A DNA stretch of 13,036 nucleotides. It comes from a bacterium. GTDB lineage: Bacteria; Ratteibacteria; UBA8468; B48-G9; JAFGKM01. The notes under the pieces were generated by a model. That model was not told where the DNA came from. It made no database searches and worked only from the letters and a program-made list of their open reading frames with translations. The DNA is taken from NCBI GenBank assembly GCA_035370465.1, contig DAOOVW010000042.1, forward strand, positions 1-13,036. The letters are read 5' to 3'. This document shows positions 1 to 5,344 of this stretch, in pieces. Each line of letters begins with the position of its first letter. Position 1 is the first letter of the stretch. The translations under genes were made by a program, and so were the position numbers.

Positions 1-50
1 ATTCGTCTTCCCCAAAAGAAAAGTAGTTTAATTATAAGATATGAAGAAAT

Positions 51-791
51 TTGAACTCTAATATATTTACAATGAATGAAAATAATAGAGAATTAAAATC
101 AATTTTTAAAGAGACATTTAATATAAAGACAAATGATATTTATTTATCATTGATAGTTTTTTTATATATTGTAATAAGCAATTTATTGTCGGAGATTAAT
201 TTAAAAGTTCTATCCATAGTTTTTATAATTCAACTTTTTCTTTTATTACTTGAAAACTATATAACAATCTCTGTTTATTCAGGAATAAAAAAAATTATCA
301 AAAACCAAATTATTATATCCAAAGATATTTTTATTGATGGTCTTTATTTTTTTTTAAGAGTCCTTCTTTATAAAATTTTTGTATGTATTTCATTTGCTCT
401 TCTTTTTGCTATTGCTTTCGGAATTATTGAAGTTATTAAAAAAATACCTGTTGTTAATGCTGCGATTTTAACCATTATAACCCTTTTATGGCTTTCTATT
501 CCTGTTTATTATATCCTTTTGACTTTTTTTGCTCCTTTTGTTATAATCCTTGAAGACAGACCTGTTTTTGATTCAATGAAAATAAGTTTTAATTTTGTAA
601 AAGAAAATTTAGATACCTTTGTCATTATAACTTTTTTATTTGGGATTTTGTGGAGTATTTGTATTTTATTTTTTAAGAAGTATAATAATTTAAAAGGAAT
701 TGAAATTTTCTTCTTCTACATTTTTGGTTTGCTGGAAATTTTGACAATTAAAACATTTATGATTTTGTATAATAAAATAAAGGTAGTTTAA
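51..791 (+). CDS. Multi-pass membrane protein of unknown function
   Basis: I do not recognise a precise family. The 246-residue product has a short charged N-terminus (about residues 8-28) followed by roughly six hydrophobic segments, so it is an integral inner-membrane protein. A segment near residues 160-190 (FFAPFVIILEDRPVFDSMK, then FNFVKENL) resembles the loop in YciC/UPF0259-like and glycerophosphodiester-phosphodiesterase membrane-domain proteins, in which an acidic residue and SxK/SxR follow a helix. This likeness is weak. The start is uncertain: TTG at 51 gives the full frame, while ATG at 72 would remove seven residues, and neither has a convincing ribosome binding site. An ATG at 41 opens only a six-codon frame. 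The gene is very AT-rich, unlike the GC-richer repeat block that begins right after its stop. No partner gene is visible, and upstream context is cut off by the window edge. Confidence 0.75.
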   Translation: MNSNIFTMNENNRELKSIFKETFNIKTNDIYLSLIVFLYIVISNLLSEINLKVLSIVFIIQLFLLLLENYITISVYSGIKKIIKNQIIISKDIFIDGLYFFLRVLLYKIFVCISFALLFAIAFGIIEVIKKIPVVNAAILTIITLLWLSIPVYYILLTFFAPFVIILEDRPVFDSMKISFNFVKENLDTFVIITFLFGILWSICILFFKKYNNLKGIEIFFFYIFGLLEILTIKTFMILYNKIKVV

Positions 792-793
792 GA

Positions 794-1052
794 GGGATTT
801 CATCCTTCTCCCCGATGGGGAGAAGGCGGGGATGAGGGGGATTGTAAAGAAGAAATCCATCCCCTCGGGCGTAGTCCTAAGGATCCATAGCCAAAAGCGA
901 GGACCCAACGGGCGAGCCCACCTTCCTTTTTAAAAGGAAGGAGTAAAAAACATCTCCCCTCTTTGTAAAGAGGGGTGGGGGGAGATTTTTTCTTCTCCTT
1001 TGGGGGAGAAGGTTGATACTCGCCCGTATGGGTTATGCCCGAGGGGCGAGGG
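794..1052. repeat. Intergenic mosaic of palindromic repeat modules (block A)
   Basis: This non-coding block fills most of the gap between the membrane protein and porG and is clearly richer in G and C than the genes. It contains, in order: a perfect 10-bp hairpin CCTTCTCCCC/GGGGAGAAGG with a 3-nt loop (804-826); a 56-bp GGATCC-containing module (863-918); a perfect 10-bp hairpin CCTTCCTTTT/AAAAGGAAGG (921-941); a 9-bp hairpin CCCCTCTTT/AAAGAGGGG (956-975); and a short relative of the GGATCC module (1019-1050). Positions 796-865 recur at 4937-5006 with three mismatches. The hairpins lack T-tracts, so they are not ordinary terminators, though they could affect RNA stability. Confidence 0.85.
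863..918 (+). repeat. GGATCC-containing 56-bp module, copy 1
   Basis: The module begins CCTCGGGCGTAGTCC, has the invariant core GGATCCATAGCCAAAAGCG, and ends GGGCGAGCC. The same unit occurs at 2644-2699 in the same orientation and at 1768-1826 inverted. Outer CTCG/CGAG arms can pair. In copy 3 a further CGTAG/CTACG and TCC/GGA can pair, giving one imperfect hairpin with a loop of roughly 24 nt. Copy 1 has CCAACG where the others have CCTACG, which weakens its inner stem. Confidence 0.85.
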
Positions 1053-1120
1053 GAATTTTTAAAGTAAAAATATAAATATGAACAAATCCACTGAATACTT
1101 ATAAAAAAAGGAAAAGAAAA

Positions 1121-1714
1121 ATGGAACAAATGTTTGAAATAAGATGGCATGGAAGAGGAGGACAGGGTGCAAAAACAGCCGCTTTACTTTTTGGAGAAGC
1201 AGCGGTCTCAACAGGAAAATATATTCAGGCATTTCCTGAATATGGTCCTGAAAGAATGGGCGCTCCTGTATCTTCTTTTAATAGGATAAGTTCATCACCA
1301 ATAAGAATCCATTCAGGAATTGAAAATCCAGATGTTGTGGTTGTTCTTGATGTAAGTTTAATTGAACAGGTAAATATTCTTGATGGCTTAGACCCCGAAA
1401 AAGGAATTTTGATAGTGAACACCTCTGAAAAACCAGAGGAAATTAAAAAAAGATTAAATTTTAATGGAAATGTCTATACTATTGATGCTACAAAAATATC
1501 AATTGAAACAATTGGAAGAGATATTCCCAATACTCCAATGATGGGTGCTCTCGTAAAAGTTACAGGGATTCTTGATATTAAGGAATTGCTTGAAGATACA
1601 AAGAAAAAATTAGAAGTAAAATTCAGACATAAACCAGAAGTTATTGAAGGAAATTTAAAAGCAATTGAAAGAGCATATAATGAAGTAGTCGGTATTGGTA
1701 GTGTCAAAAAATAG
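1121..1714 (+). CDS. porG: 2-oxoacid (pyruvate):ferredoxin oxidoreductase, gamma subunit
   Basis: This is the gamma subunit of the enzyme that oxidatively decarboxylates pyruvate, or a related 2-oxoacid, to acyl-CoA with ferredoxin as electron acceptor, in the cytoplasm of anaerobes. The 197-residue length is normal for a stand-alone gamma subunit. Diagnostic motifs are visible: HGRGGQGAKTAA at residues 10-21 and EYGPERMGAPVSSFNRIS at about 40-57, followed by the DVVVVLD and GILIVNTS strands of the family's Rossmann-like fold. The start at 1121 is set by AAGGAAAAG about five to eight bases upstream. The pyruvate-type subfamily is the best guess; other 2-oxoacid oxidoreductases share these motifs. 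The delta subunit follows after a 185-base gap carrying an inserted repeat element. The alpha and beta subunits, which bind thiamine diphosphate and complete the enzyme, are not in the window. Confidence 0.9.
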   Translation: MEQMFEIRWHGRGGQGAKTAALLFGEAAVSTGKYIQAFPEYGPERMGAPVSSFNRISSSPIRIHSGIENPDVVVVLDVSLIEQVNILDGLDPEKGILIVNTSEKPEEIKKRLNFNGNVYTIDATKISIETIGRDIPNTPMMGALVKVTGILDIKELLEDTKKKLEVKFRHKPEVIEGNLKAIERAYNEVVGIGSVKK

Positions 1715-1731
1715 ATGAAAAAAAGATGAAA

Positions 1732-1840
1732 TCCCCCCTCACCTTAATCCTCTCCCCAGTGGGGAGAGGCTCGCCCGTAGGGTTCCTCGCTTTTGGCTAT
1801 GGATCCCTCTGGACTACGCCTGAGGGGTAGGAGTGAGGGA
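1732..1840. repeat. Compact palindromic repeat element between porG and porD (block B)
   Basis: This is the cleanest single copy of the intergenic element family. It has short terminal inverted repeats CCCTCAC (1736-1742) and GTGAGGG (1833-1839). Inside are a 9-bp perfect hairpin CCTCTCCCC/GGGGAGAGG with a 3-nt loop (1749-1769) and an inverted copy of the GGATCC module (1768-1826). No reading frame of the two flanking genes crosses it. It sits inside what is normally a tight operon, so it looks like an insertion, and the RNA it encodes could fold into a processing or stability structure between the two subunit genes. Confidence 0.8.
1768..1826 (-). repeat. GGATCC-containing module, copy 2 (inverted)
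   Basis: Read on the minus strand this runs CCTCAGGCGTAGTCC, then GGATCCATAGCCAAAAGCG, and ends CCCTACGGGCGAGCC. It matches copies 1 and 3 almost base for base, with a few extra bases. Its opposite orientation beside the same kind of CTCCCC/GGGGAG hairpin shows that the modules have been rearranged relative to each other. Confidence 0.85.
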
Positions 1841-1899
1841 GTAATAAGCAGATAACAAAAATTTTGGCAGTACCTTGGTATTTAAAAGGAGAGAGAAAA

Positions 1900-2190
1900 A
1901 TGGCTGAAAAAAACATTGGATGGAAAGAATTAAAAGAAGGAGATGTATTAGAAGGAGCAACATCTCTTAAATTTAAAACAGGAAATTGGAGAATATTAAA
2001 ACCATGCCATATTCCAGAAAAATGTATTCATTGTTTATTTTGCTGGATATCCTGTCCAGAAGGAGCAATTATTGTTGATAAGGAAAATGGTAAATTTGTT
2101 GGTTTTAATTATGATTATTGTAAGGGATGCGGTATATGTTCCTATGAGTGTCCAAAAGAAGCAATTGAAATGAAAATGGAGGAAAAATGA
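1900..2190 (+). CDS. porD: 2-oxoacid:ferredoxin oxidoreductase, delta subunit (2[4Fe-4S] ferredoxin)
   Basis: This is the electron-transfer subunit that carries electrons from the alpha/beta catalytic core to free ferredoxin. The 96-residue product has two complete CxxCxxCxxxCP clusters, Cys42-45-48-52 and Cys74-77-80-84, each expected to bind a [4Fe-4S] centre, plus an extra Cys36. The N-terminal part (GWKELKEGDVLEGATSLKFKTGNWR split over residues 7-31) matches the PorD-type extension ahead of the ferredoxin fold. I start it at ATG 1900 because AAAGGAGAG lies just upstream; a longer frame opens with TTG at 1864 but adds only twelve unconserved residues. Its last bases overlap the next gene in an ATGA arrangement. 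In most organisms porA and porB would follow; here they do not. Confidence 0.9.
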   Translation: MAEKNIGWKELKEGDVLEGATSLKFKTGNWRILKPCHIPEKCIHCLFCWISCPEGAIIVDKENGKFVGFNYDYCKGCGICSYECPKEAIEMKMEEK

Positions 2191-2450
2191 AAAAATCGTT
2201 AAAGTTGACATTTCTTATTTTAATACTTTCTGGATGGATTGCCTTTGGAATTCAGTATATTGTTTTCCAACAAAAAACAAAAAATTATGAGGATAAAATA
2301 TCTCAACTAAATTCAGAAATAAATTCATACAAAATGGTCTCAGGTGATATAAAAAAAAGTTCAGAAGCAATTAATAAAATTATTGACCAACTTACAAACT
2401 TAAAACAGAATTTAGAAAATTTACAAAAAAACCTTGACAAACCAGAATAA
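2187..2450 (+). CDS. Small membrane-anchored coiled-coil protein
   Basis: The family is not recognised. The 87-residue product has a positively charged start (MKKSLK), one hydrophobic segment at about residues 7-27, and then a polar stretch from about 30 to 85 rich in Lys, Gln, Asn, Leu and Ile with heptad-like spacing, so a coiled coil is likely. The topology is probably a single N-terminal anchor with the coiled coil outside the cytoplasm. Its start overlaps the porD stop by four bases, and GGAGG lies five bases before the ATG, so the two genes are probably translationally coupled. Nothing in it suggests a role in 2-oxoacid oxidation, and the co-location may be incidental. The end of the gene carries the first of three closely spaced TTGACA hexamers. 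Confidence 0.75.
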   Translation: MKKSLKLTFLILILSGWIAFGIQYIVFQQKTKNYEDKISQLNSEINSYKMVSGDIKKSSEAINKIIDQLTNLKQNLENLQKNLDKPE

Positions 2451-2472
2451 AAATGTTATTGTTAAAATAAAT

Positions 2473-2535
2473 TTGACAAAATAAAAAGTTGTGATATAAA
2501 ATATACTTGACAAAATAAAAAATATGTTGTATAAA
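2473..2535 (+). promoter_or_regulatory. Tandem sigma-70-type promoters upstream of the prepilin genes
   Basis: Two consensus-like promoters lie back to back. The first has TTGACA at 2473-2478 and TATAAA at 2495-2500, with 16 bases between. The second has TTGACA at 2507-2512 and TATAAA at 2530-2535, with 17 bases between. Both share TTGACAAAATAAAAA, so the second looks like a duplicate of the first. A third, weaker candidate starts with TTGACA at 2434. They point toward the prepilins at 2991, which would give a 5' leader of more than 400 bases running through repeat block C. Promoter activity is inferred from sequence only. Confidence 0.6.
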
Positions 2536-2549
2536 TAAAGTGAAAGAGA

Positions 2550-2895
2550 GAATCCATCCCTGCGGTGAGGGTTTTTTCAAAGGAAGGAAAAAACTTCTCA
2601 CCTTTGACAAACCGACAAAAGAGGGGATTTGATAAAATCCATCCCTCGGGCGTAGTCCGAAGGATCCATAGCCAAAAGCGAGGACCCTACGGGCGAGCCA
2701 ACCTTCCTTTTTCAAAGGAAGGAGTAACTTCTCCCTTTATAAAACCGACTAAGGAAGCAAAGGGTAGCAGGGCAGAGTTGGTGCGTTATCGTCTCTCAGA
2801 TAGCACAACGGAGATTAAGAGGGATTTCATCCTTATCCCCAGTCTCTGTCCAACGAGCATTTTGGCGGAGGGGATTGAGGGGGATTTAAGAAAGT
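2550..2895. repeat. Intergenic mosaic of repeat modules (block C)
   Basis: This non-coding block lies between the tandem promoters and the first prepilin. It includes the GGATCC module (2644-2699), the hairpin CCTTCCTTTTTCAAAGGAAGG (about 2701-2721), a CAGAGTTGGTGCG module (about 2773-2786, related to 5109-5134 and 10003-10028), and a 25-bp module ending CATTTTGGCGGAG (2846-2870, repeated at 5144-5168 with two mismatches). A frame can be read through it on either strand, but the predicted peptides only translate the repeats. Confidence 0.8.
2644..2699 (+). repeat. GGATCC-containing 56-bp module, copy 3
   Basis: This is the best-paired copy. CTCG/CGAG, CGTAG/CTACG and TCC/GGA arms can form an imperfect stem with a G-G internal loop and a two-base bulge. 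The sequence differs from copy 1 at only a handful of positions, and the same hairpin family (CCTTCC/GGAAGG) follows immediately in both places, so copies 1 and 3 share a longer unit. Confidence 0.85.
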
Positions 2896-2974
2896 AAGCA
2901 AAGGAAAAACACCTTCACTTTTTCTCTTTTCACAAAGGGAGAGAATAAAAGTGAGGGGAAAAAAATAAAGAAAA

Positions 2975-2984
2975 AAGGAGGTGA
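2975..2984 (+). promoter_or_regulatory. Perfect ribosome binding site of prepilin 1
   Basis: AAGGAGGTGA is fully complementary to the usual 16S rRNA 3' end and lies six bases before the ATG at 2991. The same site with the same spacing occurs at 3818-3827 before prepilin 2. Other genes in the window have weaker sites or none, so these two genes are probably strongly translated. Confidence 0.85.
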
Positions 2985-2990
2985 AAAAAA

Positions 2991-3782
2991 ATGAAAAAAT
3001 GCAGAAAAGGATTTACATTGATTGAATTGCTGGTAGTAATTGCGATAATAGCGATTTTAGCAGCAATGTTACTGCCAGCATTAGCAAGAGCAAGAGAACA
3101 GGCAAGGAGAGGTGTTTGTATAAGCAACTTAAAACAAATAGGACTTGCTATTAAAATGTATGCACAGGACTATGATGAGAATTGCCCTGGTTATGATTAT
3201 AATGGAGCATTTGATAATGATGACTGTGGTCCAGGACAATCACTTTCTCTTTTAGTTCCAAAATATGCAAAAGATACAGGGATATTTGTTTGTCCATCTT
3301 CTTCTGATACAAAAGCACCATGGTGGATTGATATGGATAGAGGAGTTATAGAAGGAAATTATGGAACTTTAACAGCAACAGCGGCTAACTTACCTCTTTT
3401 TGGTCAACATCTTTCCTATGCTTATGCACCTGGATTAAATGAACAAAGTAGAAATGAAAGTGTTCTCTGTGCTGATGAAATTGCATACTTTGGTACAAGT
3501 AATACAGTGGTAGGTGATGGTGGAGCATGGACAGACGCAACTAATATCCGATGTCAGACAGCTGATAATCACGGGATTGATGGTATAAATGTTTTATATG
3601 TAGATGGACATGTGGCATGGGTTCCAACTTATAAGGATGGTACTGTTTATAAATTACCAGTACCTAAAATTGGTGGAGGACAGATTGTAGCAGATGTAAG
3701 TGGTGGTACTGACTATGAACAAATTAGGAACCCGGTCAATGGTGCTGATGAAAATACACCACCTACTACACAACCATTCTAA
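2991..3782 (+). CDS. Prepilin-like protein with C-terminal H-x(10)-DG segment (1)
   Basis: This is a type IV pilin-like or type II secretion pseudopilin-like precursor exported through the inner membrane and processed by prepilin peptidase. The leader MKKCRKG is followed by the classic FTLIE, giving cleavage after Gly7, with Glu at position 5 of the mature protein. A hydrophobic helix runs to about residue 32, followed by a basic amphipathic stretch (ARAREQARR) and SNLKQIGLA. The C-terminal domain contains HGIDGINVLYVDGHVAW (His194, Asp205-Gly206), like the H-X9-DG processing-associated domain but with ten residues between His and Asp. Cysteines at 43, 64, 79, 101, 160 and 188 could form disulfides. 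The 263-residue length suits this group. It is followed 51 bases later by a paralogue, and both probably share one transcript. Confidence 0.9.
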   Translation: MKKCRKGFTLIELLVVIAIIAILAAMLLPALARAREQARRGVCISNLKQIGLAIKMYAQDYDENCPGYDYNGAFDNDDCGPGQSLSLLVPKYAKDTGIFVCPSSSDTKAPWWIDMDRGVIEGNYGTLTATAANLPLFGQHLSYAYAPGLNEQSRNESVLCADEIAYFGTSNTVVGDGGAWTDATNIRCQTADNHGIDGINVLYVDGHVAWVPTYKDGTVYKLPVPKIGGGQIVADVSGGTDYEQIRNPVNGADENTPPTTQPF

Positions 3783-3817
3783 GTTAGTTGTAATTGTTAT
3801 TTGAAAAATTATATAAA

Positions 3818-3827
3818 AAGGAGGTGA
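3818..3827 (+). promoter_or_regulatory. Perfect ribosome binding site of prepilin 2
   Basis: AAGGAGGTGA lies six bases before the ATG at 3834. It is the same as the site before prepilin 1, including the A-rich spacer, which shows that the duplicated segment includes the translation start region. Confidence 0.85.
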
Positions 3828-3833
3828 AAAAAA

Positions 3834-4571
3834 ATGAAAAAGAGAAAAGGATTTACATTAATTGAATTGCTGGTAGTAATTGCGATTATAGCGATTTTAG
3901 CAGCAATGTTACTGCCAGCATTAGCAAGAGCAAGAGAACAAGCAAGAAGGTCTGTCTGTATATCTAACTTGAAACAAATAGGGCTTGCATTGAGAATGTA
4001 TAGCCAGGATTACAGAGAATTTTTCCCTATTACATCAGCAGGTACAGGACAGACAGTTCCGGGTTGTTTAGGACTTCTTTATCCAAACTATGTCTCTGCT
4101 CAAAAAACATTTGTATGCCCATCAGACCTCTCCCATGTGACTGTTGGCCTTGCTACTGAAGAATCAAACCAGGGAATAAGTAATGTACTGGTTTATGTTC
4201 CTGGAACCACTGGAAATGCTGATGACAATGGGTGTTCTTATGCTTATGCTCTCTGGTGTTCAGAAGCAGTTGATATAGATACAGTCCTTGTGGTTGATAA
4301 AGCTGTTCCTACTAGTGGTACTCCTGCTCCTGGAACCGCCCCTGGTACTGACTGGAGTTATACTGCTTTAAAGTCAGGAGCGGCAACAACATCAGGTGGA
4401 GCGAGTGCAACACCGGTAGGACTTCTTAACCACAAAAATGATGGTGTAAACGCATGCTATGTTGATGGGCATGTATCATGGATTCCAGTTGGTAAAGCAA
4501 CAAAAAATGATATGTTCCCCAATGTTGATAATGCTGGTGGTACTCAGGCAAGGGTAAGGAATCCTTATTAA
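3834..4571 (+). CDS. Prepilin-like protein with C-terminal H-x(10)-DG segment (2)
   Basis: This is a paralogue of the upstream gene. The leader MKKRKG precedes FTLIE, so processing should follow Gly6, and the same membrane helix and ARAREQARR stretch follow. The first 40 residues are nearly identical to prepilin 1, whereas the globular part (residues about 60-245) is divergent and richer in Gly, Thr and Pro, with a low-complexity SGTPAPGTAPGT linker at 161-172. The C-terminus carries HKNDGVNACYVDGHVSW (His200, Asp211-Gly212) and ends in RNPY, like the RNP near the end of prepilin 1. It may be a second subunit of the same surface fibre or secretion pseudopilus. No assembly ATPase, prepilin peptidase or secretin gene is in the window. 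A strong terminator lies 15 bases after the stop. Confidence 0.9.
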   Translation: MKKRKGFTLIELLVVIAIIAILAAMLLPALARAREQARRSVCISNLKQIGLALRMYSQDYREFFPITSAGTGQTVPGCLGLLYPNYVSAQKTFVCPSDLSHVTVGLATEESNQGISNVLVYVPGTTGNADDNGCSYAYALWCSEAVDIDTVLVVDKAVPTSGTPAPGTAPGTDWSYTALKSGAATTSGGASATPVGLLNHKNDGVNACYVDGHVSWIPVGKATKNDMFPNVDNAGGTQARVRNPY

Positions 4572-4585
4572 TCAAAGAAAACCAA

Positions 4586-4623
4586 AAGAAGCCCCCGCTT
4601 TTTGCGGGGGCTTCTTTTTTTTT
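4586..4623 (+). terminator. Rho-independent terminator after the prepilin pair
   Basis: A perfect 13-bp stem AAGAAGCCCCCGC/GCGGGGGCTTCTT with a five-T loop is followed by a run of Ts to 4623. It lies 15 bases after the stop of prepilin 2 and is the only textbook intrinsic terminator in the window. It closes the prepilin transcript. Confidence 0.95.
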
Positions 4624-4784
4624 ATCCTGCCATAATTTCAACCAAAGCCCTTGTTTTTAAAGAAAATAAAATACCCCTAACCCCTACCCTCAATGGCTAT
4701 TATCCTTTACCTACAAGTTTCCCCTTTGAAATGGTTAAGATAAAAGAACATGGTTCTTGAAACAATAAAAGCGAGACATATATG

Positions 4785-4837
4785 CCCCTCTTTATAAAAG
4801 AGGGGCAAGGGGAGATTTTAATAAATCCATCCCTACC
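4785..4837 (+). repeat. 53-bp direct repeat, left copy
   Basis: It starts with the hairpin CCCCTCTTT/AAAGAGGGG (loop TA plus one base) and runs into AGATTTTAATAAATCCATCC. It is base-for-base identical to 5183-5235, 398 bases away, which implies recent duplication or gene conversion. Confidence 0.9.
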
Positions 4838-5182
4838 CTTCCTTTACAAAGGAAGGAGTTAATCTCTTCCCCCTTTTTCAAAGGGGGTTAGGGGGATTTG
4901 GGGATTTTCAGATAGCACAACGGGAGATAGAGGGGAGATTTCATCCTTCTCCCCGCTGGGGAGAAGGTGGGGATGAGGGGGATTGTAAAGAAGAAATCCA
5001 CCCCCTGCCCTCTCCTCCACTAAAACATTGGCGGTCATCCTTTTTTAAAGGAGGGAGAGTATTTTCCCCCTTTAACAATACGACTAAAGAGGGTAGGATT
5101 AGCAAGATAGAGTTGGTGCGTCATCTCCCCCTTTTATTAAAGCCTGTCCGACGCGCATTTTGGCGGAGAGATGAAGAATGTT

Positions 5183-5235
5183 CCCCTCTTTATAAAAGAG
5201 GGGCAAGGGGAGATTTTAATAAATCCATCCCTACC
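5183..5235 (+). repeat. 53-bp direct repeat, right copy
   Basis: This is identical to 4785-4837. In both copies a CCTTCC- or CTTCCC-type hairpin follows at once, but its arms differ, so identity ends at the module boundary. Confidence 0.9.
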
Positions 5236-5344
5236 TTCCCTTGGAAAGGGAAGGAGTTAAAATTCCCCCTTTTGTAAAGGGGGATGGAGGAGGATTTTGT
5301 GCTTTATCAGTAAAGTTCATTTTACTTTTACCAAATTATTATAA

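Larger units (their letters stand above)
4785..5300. repeat. Long intergenic mosaic of repeat modules (block D)
   Basis: The gap between the prepilin terminator and the gene at 5345 is over 700 bases and I see no gene in it. It is packed with the repeat modules: an identical 53-bp direct repeat (4785-4837 and 5183-5235); perfect hairpins CCCCCTTT/AAAGGGGG at 4869-4887 and 5265-5283; the 70-bp unit 4937-5006 shared with block A; the 26-bp AGAGTTGGTGCG unit at 5109-5134; and the 25-bp unit at 5144-5168 shared with block C. Positions 4624-4784 look like degraded relatives without clear structure. Confidence 0.85.

Noticed and set aside
804..826. Terminator after the first membrane protein
   Set aside because: The stem is perfect but it is followed by a G-rich stretch rather than a T-tract, and it is part of a repeat found elsewhere.
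1078..1104. Nine-codon leader frame before porG (ATG to TAA)
   Set aside because: It is too short to support as a gene, has no ribosome binding site, and its composition shows no attenuator-like codon run. Only the upstream promoter-like likeness to hisB is kept.
800..1150. Minus-strand open frame of 116 codons
   Set aside because: It runs through repeat block A, and its peptide is a translation of palindromic modules that recur in other frames. It also overlaps the start of porG.
1864..1899. TTG start 36 bases upstream of porD
   Set aside because: The ATG at 1900 has a good AAAGGAGAG site, and the extra twelve residues do not belong to the family.
2392..2897. Open frames on both strands across block C (2392-2715 minus, 2565-2897 plus)
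   Set aside because: Both translate the repeat modules; no ribosome binding site or conserved protein features, and the minus frame overlaps the end of the coiled-coil gene.
794..5300. CRISPR-like arrays in the repeat blocks
   Set aside because: Repeats are not evenly spaced, the units are different modules, and there are no cas genes.
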